This document shows, one piece after another, positions 16,685-23,975 of a stretch of DNA of 55,833 nucleotides. How positions within the stretch are numbered: the first letter of the stretch is position 1; each line of letters opens with the position of its first letter. The DNA is from S146-42 sp965371965 (GTDB lineage Bacteria; Planctomycetota; Phycisphaerae; Phycisphaerales; UBA1924). The notes under the pieces are model-generated. The model did no database searches and was not told the origin of the DNA. It saw nothing but the letters and a program-made list of their open reading frames with translations. The stretch spans positions 1 through 55,833 of the forward strand of contig CBDVAM010000010.1 of assembly GCA_965371965.1 (NCBI GenBank). The letters run 5' to 3'. Both the position numbers and the translations under genes were made by a program.

Positions 16685-17959
16685 ATGCAGACGCCCATTT
16701 CTCGCAGATCGTTTTCCGCCGGGGCGCTCGCCGCGCCGTTTGTCGTTCCCAGCAGCGTGCTCGCCCGGGCGGGGCGCGTGCAGCCGAACGACCAGATCAC
16801 CGTCGGATTCATCGGCCTGGGCATCCGCGCCCGCAATCTGATGAACGGCGCCGGCTGGCTCAAGAACGAGAACATCCGCATCGTCGCGGTCTGCGACGTG
16901 GACTCGACCCGCCGAGACCATCGCCAGAACATGGTCAACGAGGCCTATGGCAACAGCGATTGCGACGCGTATCTGGATTATCACGAGCTTCTCGCGCGCG
17001 ATGATATCGACGCCGTGGCGATCTGCACGCCCGACCACTGGCACGCCAACATCGTCCTGGACGCCTGCACCGCGGGCAAGGATATCTACTGCGAGAAGCC
17101 GCTGACCCTCACCATCGGCGAGGCCAAGGCCTGCATCGACGCCGTCCGCAAGGGCGATCGGGTCTTCCAGACCGGCAGCCAGCAGCGCACCGAGTACGGG
17201 CACAACTTCGCGAAGGCCTGCGAGTATGTCCGCAACGGACGCATCGGAAGGGTGCTCAATGTCAACGTCGGCGTGGGCGACCCGGCCAAGTGGTGCGATC
17301 TCGAGGGCGAGCAGATCGAATCGGGCCTCGACTGGGAACGCTGGCTCGGGCCGGCACCCTGGCGGGCCTACCACTCCGAGCTCAGCCCGCGCGGCGTGCA
17401 CGGACACTACCCGCGCTGGCGGGCGTATCGCGAATACTCCGGCGGCTACTTCACCGACATGGGCGCACACCACTATGACATCGCCCAATGGGGCCTGGGC
17501 ATGGACGAATCAGGACCCATCCGCGTCGAGCTGCCCGAGGGATCACGCGAGCCCATGCGCGGCGTGCGCCTGGTCTATGAGAATGGCGCGGTCATCACCC
17601 ACGGCGGACCCAGCGGCACCACCTTCATCGGCACCGACGGCATGATCCACGTCGACCGCGGACGCCTCATCAGCGTGCCCGACGGGATCCTGAAAGAGCC
17701 CATCGGCGACGACGACATGCACCTGCCCCGCCATCGGAACCACCTGAGCAACTGGATAGATTGCATCCGCAGCCGCGAACGCCCCATCTGCGACGTCGAG
17801 GTCGGCGCTCGCACGATCACCTGCTGTCATCTGGTCAACCTCGCGTACTGGAATGATCGCGGCTTTGGCTGGGATCCGGTTCGCTGGCGGTTCACCGATG
17901 GGAGCGACTCGCTGATGGACTACAGGCGTCGCGAGGGGTTCGAGTTGCCAAGCGTGTAA
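16685..17959 (+). CDS. Tat-exported Gfo/Idh/MocA family oxidoreductase
   Basis: 424 residues, GGAGG 8 bases before the ATG. A twin-arginine signal (SRRSFSAGALAAPFVV) opens the protein. The Rossmann motif VGFIGLGIRARNL, the conserved CTPDHWHANIVLDA and the catalytic-lysine motif CEKPLTLTIGEA (about 137) define the family. The C-terminal domain has GGYFTDMGAHHYDIAQWGLG, with the His used in sugar binding. Planctomycetes encode many such exported dehydrogenases, thought to oxidise sugars or cyclitols with a tightly held NAD(P). The substrate cannot be read from the sequence. Confidence 0.92.
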   Translation: MQTPISRRSFSAGALAAPFVVPSSVLARAGRVQPNDQITVGFIGLGIRARNLMNGAGWLKNENIRIVAVCDVDSTRRDHRQNMVNEAYGNSDCDAYLDYHELLARDDIDAVAICTPDHWHANIVLDACTAGKDIYCEKPLTLTIGEAKACIDAVRKGDRVFQTGSQQRTEYGHNFAKACEYVRNGRIGRVLNVNVGVGDPAKWCDLEGEQIESGLDWERWLGPAPWRAYHSELSPRGVHGHYPRWRAYREYSGGYFTDMGAHHYDIAQWGLGMDESGPIRVELPEGSREPMRGVRLVYENGAVITHGGPSGTTFIGTDGMIHVDRGRLISVPDGILKEPIGDDDMHLPRHRNHLSNWIDCIRSRERPICDVEVGARTITCCHLVNLAYWNDRGFGWDPVRWRFTDGSDSLMDYRRREGFELPSV

Positions 17960-17978
17960 GCGTTGGGTAGGCGACCGG

Positions 17979-18875
17979 TCAGGCTGAGCCCTGACACTCA
18001 ACTCCGAACTCCCGCTCGGCGGCCTTGACCACATTGCGCAGCAGCACCGCGACGGTCATCGGACCCACCCCGCCGGGCACGGGGCTGATATGCGCGGCGA
18101 CCTTGCTGACCTCATCGAACGCGACATCGCCGACGGTGCGGGTCTTGCCATTGTCATCGACAATGCGATTCACACCCACATCGATCACGACCGCGCCGGG
18201 CTTGACCATGGACGCGGTGATCAGCCCGGGCTTGCCCACGGCGGCGACGAGAATGTCCGCCTCGCGCGTCAGGCTCGCAAGATCGGGCGTGAACTCGTTG
18301 CAGCTGACCACGGTCGCTTCGGACCGCATCAGCAGCACGGCCAGGGGCTTGCCCACGACGTCGCTGGCCCCCACCACCACCGCGAGCTTGCCCTTGGGGT
18401 CGATGGCGGTGGATTCGATCAGGGCCATCGCCGCCAGCGCCGTGCACGGCGCGTAGCCGTCGCGTCCATAGACGACGTTGCCGATGTTCGCCGGGTTCAC
18501 GCCCTCGACGTCCTTGTTGGGATCGATCAGGCGCTGCACGTCGTAGGGATCCACGCCCGGGGGCAGCGGCAGGTGCAGCATGATCGCCGAGCAATCCTCG
18601 CGCTCGTTGAGCACCAGCACCCGCCCGATGATGTCATCGGCGGTCGAACAGGCCAGCTCGTGCAGGCGATAGTCGATCCCCAGCGATTCGCAGGTCTTCC
18701 GCTGGTTCTGGGCGTAGACCCTTGAGGGGCCAAGGTCCTGGGGATCCTGCCCGGTGACGAGCAGGGCGTCGAGGCTGGCCCGCCCGCCGAGTTCGCGCAC
18801 GCGGGCCACCCGCGAGGCCAGATCCACCCGTGCCGTTGCCGCCAGCGCCTTGCCGTCGATGATCGATGCACACAT
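17979..18875 (-). CDS. folD: FolD-like methylenetetrahydrofolate dehydrogenase/cyclohydrolase, active site altered
   Basis: 298 residues, close to the usual FolD length, with the complete fold: IIDGKALA at the N-terminus, LHLPLPPGVDP, KDVEGVNPANIGN, the nucleotide loop GASDVVGKPLAVLLM and the closing TPGG-like SPVPGGVGPMTVAVLLRN. Several normally invariant active-site residues differ. The YxxxK lysine is Gln (Y54-A-Q-N-Q58), the Gln of VQLPLP is His (H101), the second Asp of KDVDG is Glu (E124), and the Arg of GRSxxVGKP is Ala (A170). Lysine, Gln and Asp at these sites serve the cyclohydrolase and dehydrogenase chemistry in studied enzymes, so activity or cofactor use may be changed. It runs convergent to the Gfo/Idh gene. 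Confidence 0.88.
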   Translation of the reverse strand: MCASIIDGKALAATARVDLASRVARVRELGGRASLDALLVTGQDPQDLGPSRVYAQNQRKTCESLGIDYRLHELACSTADDIIGRVLVLNEREDCSAIMLHLPLPPGVDPYDVQRLIDPNKDVEGVNPANIGNVVYGRDGYAPCTALAAMALIESTAIDPKGKLAVVVGASDVVGKPLAVLLMRSEATVVSCNEFTPDLASLTREADILVAAVGKPGLITASMVKPGAVVIDVGVNRIVDDNGKTRTVGDVAFDEVSKVAAHISPVPGGVGPMTVAVLLRNVVKAAEREFGVECQGSA

Positions 18876-18883
18876 ATGGCGCG

Positions 18884-18911
18884 ATCATAGCGATCGGTCC
18901 CCGACCCCAAA
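18884..18911 (-). promoter_or_regulatory. Candidate promoter of folD, almost leaderless
   Basis: On the minus strand TTTGGG (18906-18911) and TATGAT (18884-18889) are separated by 16 bases. The -10 box ends only 8 bases before the ATG at 18875, so the transcript would have little or no leader, in keeping with the absence of a Shine-Dalgarno sequence. Confidence 0.35.
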
Positions 18912-18984
18912 GCCCTGGAGCAGCCTCATCGACGGTGCAGCGTTCGAGTGGATGGCGTACGAGGCTTCGCTGGCGAGCAACACG

Positions 18985-19088
18985 AGGGGCGTTCGAGCGC
19001 CCCTGCCGGGGCTGGGTTTCCTGTATGACACCATCGAGGGGCTATCGCCCCTCGCTATGTTCGCAGCGCCACTCCGTGGCGACCTGCG
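18985..19088. repeat. Cluster of three GC-rich hairpins upstream of ligA
   Basis: Three perfect-stem hairpins follow each other in the 367-base gap between folD and ligA: AGGGGCG/CGCCCCT (18985-19004), CGAGGGGC/GCCCCTCG (19035-19054) and CGCCAC/GTGGCG with an outer CGCA/TGCG (19062-19088). None has a T-run. They look like remnants of palindromic repetitive elements and not terminators. The rest of the gap contains a GACCCGAGACC simple repeat (19185-19222). No gene is supported. Confidence 0.6.
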
Positions 19089-19242
19089 CCCTGCGACCGG
19101 ACCGGGCAACGAGGTTGCAGATGCCAGGTGCATCCCCGAACCACCCCGCCACCGAGAAACGCTCCGAGAGCATTGATGCCACCCCAGACCCGAGACCCGA
19201 GACCCTAGACCCGAGACCCCAATCCCAAATACCATTGCGCCT

Positions 19243-21489
19243 GTGCCAAAGCCCCGACCCACCAAAGTCGAGAAACGCGTCGGCGAGCTTCGAGACCTCC
19301 TCGAACGGGCCAATCGCGCGTACTACGTCGATTCCTCGCCGGTCATGTCTGACCGCGAGTTTGATTTGCTGCTCGCGGAGCTGGGCGAGCTCGAAGCGAG
19401 CCACCCCGAACTCGACGACCCCAACAGCCCGACCCGACGCGTCGGCGGCGAGCCCATCGAGGGCTTCCAGACCGTCGAGCACCCCGTGCCCATGCTCAGC
19501 ATCGACAATACCTACAACGAGGCCGACCTCGGCGAGTGGCACGCCCGGATGGTCCGCCTGCTGGGCAAGAGCGACGACGATTCGCTCTTCGGCGGGCAGG
19601 ACACAGATGGATCGAGCGAGATCAACTTCTGCGTCGATCCCAAGATCGACGGCGTCGCGATCAGCCTGCGCTACGAGCGGGGCGAGCTGATCCGGGGTGT
19701 CACTCGGGGCGACGGGCGCAAGGGCGACGACGTGACCCACGCCGTCCGCACGATCCAGTCCGTGCCCCTGAGGCTCCTCGCGACTGGAGAAACTGAAATC
19801 CCCGGCGTGCTGGAGGTCCGAGGCGAGGCGTTCATTCCCGATGGCGAGTTCGTGCGCATCAACGAGCGCCGCGACGCCGAGGGCCTCGAGGCCTTCATGA
19901 ACCCCCGCAACGCGTGCGCCGGCACGCTCAAGAGCCTGGACCCCAAGGTCGCCGCGAGCAGAAGACTGGGTTTCGTCGTCCACGGGCGTGGCCAGATGGA
20001 AGACGGGTTCGCCGATGGGCACGCCCAGTTCATCGAGCGAGTGCGCTCGCTGGGGCTGCCCGCGGGCGAGCATGTCCAGATCTGCCGGACGCTGGACGAG
20101 ATCCTCGAAGCGATCCGGCGCTTCGATGGCGAACGCCGCGAGCTGCCCTTCGCCACCGACGGCATGGTCGTCCGCGTCGATCGCTATGACGCACAACAAC
20201 GACTGGGCGTGACCTCCAAGAGCCCGCGCTGGGCCATCGCCTACAAGTTCCCCGCCGAGCACAAGCCGACGAGGCTCATCGAGGTCGAGCACCAGGTGGG
20301 CAAGACCGGCAAGGTCACGCCGAGGGCGGTGATGGAGCCCGTGCTGCTCAGCGGCACGATGGTCCGCCACGCCACGCTCCACAACTACGGGCAGATCGCC
20401 AAGAAGGACATCCGCGTCGGCGACACCATCGAGGTCACCAAGGCCGGCGAGATCATCCCGTATGTGCTCGGGGTCGTGCTGAGCAAGCGTCCTGAGAGCG
20501 CCAAGCCGATCGAGCCTCCCAAGACCTGCCCGGTGTGTGCCGGGCCGGTTGAGGTGGAGCCGCCCGAGGGCGCTGAGAACCCGGAGGCGGAGACGACGCG
20601 CCGATGTGTCAACCCCGAGTGCCCGGCACAGGTCCGCGAGAAGCTGGTCTGGTTCGCAGGTCGCGGGCAGATGGATATCGACGGCCTCGGCGAGCGGACC
20701 ATTGATCAGATCCGCGCGACGTCCCTGGACCCCGATGATCCCGCCCGGGACGAGTTGGGAGTCCCACCGGATGTTCTGCCGATCCCATTTGAGCACTTCG
20801 CCGACGTGTTTCGTCTAGCGGAGCGTCGCGACGATCTCCTCGAACTGGAGCGAATGGGCGAGAAGAAGGTGGACAAGCTCCTGGTAGGCATCGAAGACGC
20901 AAAGTCGCGCGGATTGGCGAGAGTTCTGGCCGGCATGGGAATCCGGCACGTCGGCAGCGCAACCGCGCGCCAGCTCGCCTGCCTCTTCGCCGATATCGAC
21001 GCCGTTCTGGACGCACCGCTCTGGCGTCTGATGCCCGTCGCGGTCAACCAGATGAGCAAGGATCGGCGAGCGGAACTCACGGGTTCGGACGCCAAGATCA
21101 TCGATCCGCCCGAGACCGGTCTGGGCGCAACAACGGCACCCATCGTTCATGCATATCTCCACAGCAAGGCAGCCCGAATCACATTCGATCGCCTGCGAGA
21201 GGCCGGCGTCAGCCTCGTGAGCGTGAACTTCGAGGGTGCGATGGACGGGCCTGGCGACCACCCCCTCGCTGGCAAGACATTTGTCATTACCGGCACGCTC
21301 GAGCGGTTCACGCGCGAGCAACTCAAAGAGCTCCTCGAAGAGATGGGTGCCCATGTGGCTGGGTCGGTGAGCAGCAAGACCGACTACCTGATCGCCGGCG
21401 CGAATGCCGGCTCCAAGCTGGGCAAGGCTCAGAGCCTCGGCGTCGAGACGTGGGACGAGGAGAAGATGCTCCGATCGCTTGGGTTATAG
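19243..21489 (+). CDS. ligA: NAD-dependent DNA ligase
   Basis: 748 residues, a little longer than the roughly 670 of E. coli LigA. It has the Ia/adenylation domain with YYVDSSPVMSDREFDLLLAEL, the nucleotidyl-lysine motif K134-I-D-G, then EVRGEAF and ATDGMVVRVD. The OB fold and the four-Cys zinc finger (CPVC...CVNPEC) are present. Helix-hairpin-helix repeats (GMGIRHVGSATARQL) follow, and a C-terminal BRCT domain (GKTFVITGTLERFTREQLKE). It seals nicks during replication and repair. The GTG at 19243 is taken as start because it matches the family N-terminus; no Shine-Dalgarno sequence is apparent and the upstream bases are simple repeats. Extra residues lie in the zinc-finger and HhH regions. 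Confidence 0.96.
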   Translation: MPKPRPTKVEKRVGELRDLLERANRAYYVDSSPVMSDREFDLLLAELGELEASHPELDDPNSPTRRVGGEPIEGFQTVEHPVPMLSIDNTYNEADLGEWHARMVRLLGKSDDDSLFGGQDTDGSSEINFCVDPKIDGVAISLRYERGELIRGVTRGDGRKGDDVTHAVRTIQSVPLRLLATGETEIPGVLEVRGEAFIPDGEFVRINERRDAEGLEAFMNPRNACAGTLKSLDPKVAASRRLGFVVHGRGQMEDGFADGHAQFIERVRSLGLPAGEHVQICRTLDEILEAIRRFDGERRELPFATDGMVVRVDRYDAQQRLGVTSKSPRWAIAYKFPAEHKPTRLIEVEHQVGKTGKVTPRAVMEPVLLSGTMVRHATLHNYGQIAKKDIRVGDTIEVTKAGEIIPYVLGVVLSKRPESAKPIEPPKTCPVCAGPVEVEPPEGAENPEAETTRRCVNPECPAQVREKLVWFAGRGQMDIDGLGERTIDQIRATSLDPDDPARDELGVPPDVLPIPFEHFADVFRLAERRDDLLELERMGEKKVDKLLVGIEDAKSRGLARVLAGMGIRHVGSATARQLACLFADIDAVLDAPLWRLMPVAVNQMSKDRRAELTGSDAKIIDPPETGLGATTAPIVHAYLHSKAARITFDRLREAGVSLVSVNFEGAMDGPGDHPLAGKTFVITGTLERFTREQLKELLEEMGAHVAGSVSSKTDYLIAGANAGSKLGKAQSLGVETWDEEKMLRSLGL

Positions 21490-21653
21490 GCACCCGTGAT
21501 AGGTAAAAACACTGAAAGAAGAACGATTGGCCGTTGAATCTTGCGGCAGATGAGCACAAATCTGTGCCAGCGGCCTCTGACCGAGCTAGTGTTATCGCTA
21601 GCCTCCGGTACGGACTGCCGGGGGAAACATGGGGAATTGAGCGAGGTGTACAT

Positions 21654-22295
21654 GTGACCGCGACATTGGAAGGTGACCAGTTGAATCTTATCGGCGACCA
21701 GGCATGGGAAACCCTTGTGGAGTCCCCGGGCGTGGGTGTCAACGTCTGCACGAATGACGGACGCACCCTGTTCGCCAACGACACGGACAACGTGATGTAC
21801 TTCGGCGAAGACGGCAAGGGCCTCACCAGCTACGAATGGAGCAGCCGCCTGCCCAAGGCGTGGGCCAGCGAGCGCCTGGAGTTCGTCCGAAGAGCACTCT
21901 CGCTGGGCCAAGGCCTGCGGGTCCGTTCGGTGTGGCGGGGCGCACAGATCGTCTCGCTGTTCCAGCCGATCCCCGGTGAGGACCGCTGCGTGATCGTGAG
22001 CAACAAGGTCGCCGGCCCGCTGGGCGACTCGATGGGCGACGTCACACACTCGCGCTTTGTGAATCTCGGGGTGATGTCCAAGCTCAGCCCTCGCGAGGTA
22101 GAGGTGATCTCGCTCATCGGGCGGGGCATGCCGACGCGAGACATCGCCGAGCTGCTGGATCTGAGCCCCAAGACGGTCGAGAAGCACCGCGACGCGATCG
22201 TGCGCAAGGTTGGTGAGCGGAGCCGGATCCGCCTGGCCGAGTTCGCCTACGACGCGGGGCTGGTGCCCGAGGACTCGAAGCGCGAGCGGGTGTAG
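21654..22295 (+). CDS. LuxR-type transcriptional regulator with PAS-like sensor
   Basis: 213 residues if started at the GTG at 21654 (GAGG 7 bases upstream); the frame is open back to a TTG at 21534 without a ribosome site. The N-terminal part (VESPGVGVNVCTNDGRTLFANDT...) resembles a PAS domain. The C-terminal domain is the LuxR/GerE helix-turn-helix: LSPREVEVISLIGRGMPTRD, IAELLDLSPKTVEKHRDAIVRKVG. No receiver domain or homoserine-lactone pocket is seen, so the signal is unknown. It is probably transcribed alone, followed by a GTCCGCA/TGCGGAC hairpin at 22434-22450. Confidence 0.83.
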   Translation: MTATLEGDQLNLIGDQAWETLVESPGVGVNVCTNDGRTLFANDTDNVMYFGEDGKGLTSYEWSSRLPKAWASERLEFVRRALSLGQGLRVRSVWRGAQIVSLFQPIPGEDRCVIVSNKVAGPLGDSMGDVTHSRFVNLGVMSKLSPREVEVISLIGRGMPTRDIAELLDLSPKTVEKHRDAIVRKVGERSRIRLAEFAYDAGLVPEDSKRERV

Positions 22296-22492
22296 ATAAG
22301 CGACTCTCCCCGAGCCGGTGACCCTCGCGTCAGCGACCTTTGCGTCAGCTGGTCGAAGGATCGCGTCTAATTTCAACGTTTGGCGGCGGAACCGTTCGTG
22401 CTGCGCATCCCTGTTGCGTATCAGGCTCGCCATGTCCGCACCGTGCGGACCTGCGGTCCTCGTCCTGGAGCACCGGCCACGGAGATTGTCGA

Positions 22493-23905
22493 ATGTCATT
22501 ACAAATACGGAAACGGCTCGTGACAGTGAGCGCAGCGGCGGCAGCGACGCTCATTGCCCCCCACTTGCACGCACAAGACTGCCACGTCTTGCTGGCAAAG
22601 AAGAGCGCCGAGGGGGTTTCACTGGAGCGGCTGAATGTCCCGGAGGGCCAAACCCAGATTGTCCAGATCGGCGGGGCGAGCGAGTACATCGCGTCAGTGG
22701 TTCCATACTCGCCCGGCATCTCTGGCGACCTGCAGCAACTCGACGAGCAGACGATGCTCATCCTGCGGAATAAGAACGGCCAGTTGCATCAGACAATCCA
22801 GAACGCTGACGGCTCGCAGCGTGAACTGCCTGTCGGCCCCGCTTCGGCACTGGACGAATACGACGTGCGCATCAGCATCACGGGCGTGGATGGTCCGCTC
22901 GCCTCGTTCACCGTCATCGACGGCAACATCCAACCAGACGAAATCGGCCCGGTCATCGACGTGTTCCAGGGCCAGATACCGCTCGGTCAGAACGACTACT
23001 CGATCACCAGCGAGGTCTATCGGCGCAGGATCGGACCTGCCGTGACGGGGCGAGTCTCGCTCTCGCTCCGCAACGGTTATCCGATGGTTCGCGGGGTGCT
23101 CGCCGATGGGACGGAGATTGATCTGATCGTGGATACCGGTGGTGGTAGCGCTCTGGTGCTCACGCGGAGCGTGCTGCCAGACGATGTCGATCTCGAGCCG
23201 GGGTACATGCTGGAGTACTCTGAGAAAGGCGTGCGCAAGCTCGAGTATTCCGCCGGCGGCGCGACGGGTTCGTTCGGGATCGCCGGCGTGATCTCGGTGT
23301 CTTCACTGCAACTCGGCTCGGTGGTGTTTGAAGACGTGAGTGCGGAGATCCTCGAAGACGATCAGGCGAAGATTATCGAGAATATCGGGGCGAAGGGAAT
23401 AGTTGGGCTCGAGTTGTTGCGCGAAGCCGACATTGTCACGTTCGTCTATCCACAGGGCAGTGAAGAGAGCGGAGAGCTGATCTTCGCAGCCGCGGACGAT
23501 GCAAATACTGGGGACCCCGCCAAGGGCGTGCCGTTCGTGCATGCCATGAACCACCTCATCGTGCGCGCCAAGGCCAACGACACACCCATTACCTGGATCC
23601 TGGACACGGGCGCTCCGGACTGCATTCTGGCTCCGATCGGGGCCGATAGAGGTGGCGTTGTCCCGACCGCACCGGCTCGTGAGGCACGCGGCCTAGACGG
23701 CGGCTCGACGCCCCTGGTTGCCGCGACGATCGACTCACTGACGCTCGGCGGTCAATCGCTCAAGGACGTGCCGGCTCGCGTGGGTCCACTCTCGGTGCTC
23801 AAGCGACTTGGTCCCCAGAGCGGATTGCTTGGAAACTCAGCGCTCGCTCGATTCCATAAGATGCGACTGGACTTCACGACGAGGACCATGTTCCTCGGAG
23901 AGTAG
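22493..23905 (+). CDS. Secreted retropepsin-like aspartic protease with two DTG motifs
   Basis: 470 residues, ATG at 22493 with GGAG 8 bases upstream. The signal peptide ends near HLHAQD. About 180 residues of unassigned sequence are followed by two aspartyl-protease half-domains. The first has GTEIDLIVDTGGGSALVLT (D214-T-G) and the second has TPITWILDTGAPDCILAP (D371-T-G). Each is followed by a LGSV/LGGQ strand and an IVGLELL or GLLGNSAL segment typical of retropepsin-like folds. Two active-site Asp in one chain could make a pepsin-like pseudo-dimer, which is inference. It ends about 70 bases from convergent recQ. Confidence 0.78.
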   Translation: MSLQIRKRLVTVSAAAAATLIAPHLHAQDCHVLLAKKSAEGVSLERLNVPEGQTQIVQIGGASEYIASVVPYSPGISGDLQQLDEQTMLILRNKNGQLHQTIQNADGSQRELPVGPASALDEYDVRISITGVDGPLASFTVIDGNIQPDEIGPVIDVFQGQIPLGQNDYSITSEVYRRRIGPAVTGRVSLSLRNGYPMVRGVLADGTEIDLIVDTGGGSALVLTRSVLPDDVDLEPGYMLEYSEKGVRKLEYSAGGATGSFGIAGVISVSSLQLGSVVFEDVSAEILEDDQAKIIENIGAKGIVGLELLREADIVTFVYPQGSEESGELIFAAADDANTGDPAKGVPFVHAMNHLIVRAKANDTPITWILDTGAPDCILAPIGADRGGVVPTAPAREARGLDGGSTPLVAATIDSLTLGGQSLKDVPARVGPLSVLKRLGPQSGLLGNSALARFHKMRLDFTTRTMFLGE

Positions 23906-23975
23906 TGCAGATTGAGCACCAGCTCTCACTCGCCAAGCCGCTGGACAGAGCGAGCGGATGTCGGCTTCGATGCCA

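Noticed and set aside
18754..19176. 140-codon frame between folD and ligA
   Set aside because: Half is antisense to folD and the rest is made of hairpins; no motif or ribosome site.
21490..21653. Riboswitch in the LuxR leader
   Set aside because: The 160-base region shows short pairings but no recognisable c-di-GMP, cobalamin or other aptamer core by eye.
22434..22450. Hairpin GTCCGCA/TGCGGAC as a terminator of the LuxR gene
   Set aside because: No T-run follows and it lies 140 bases after the stop; noted only within the gene entry.
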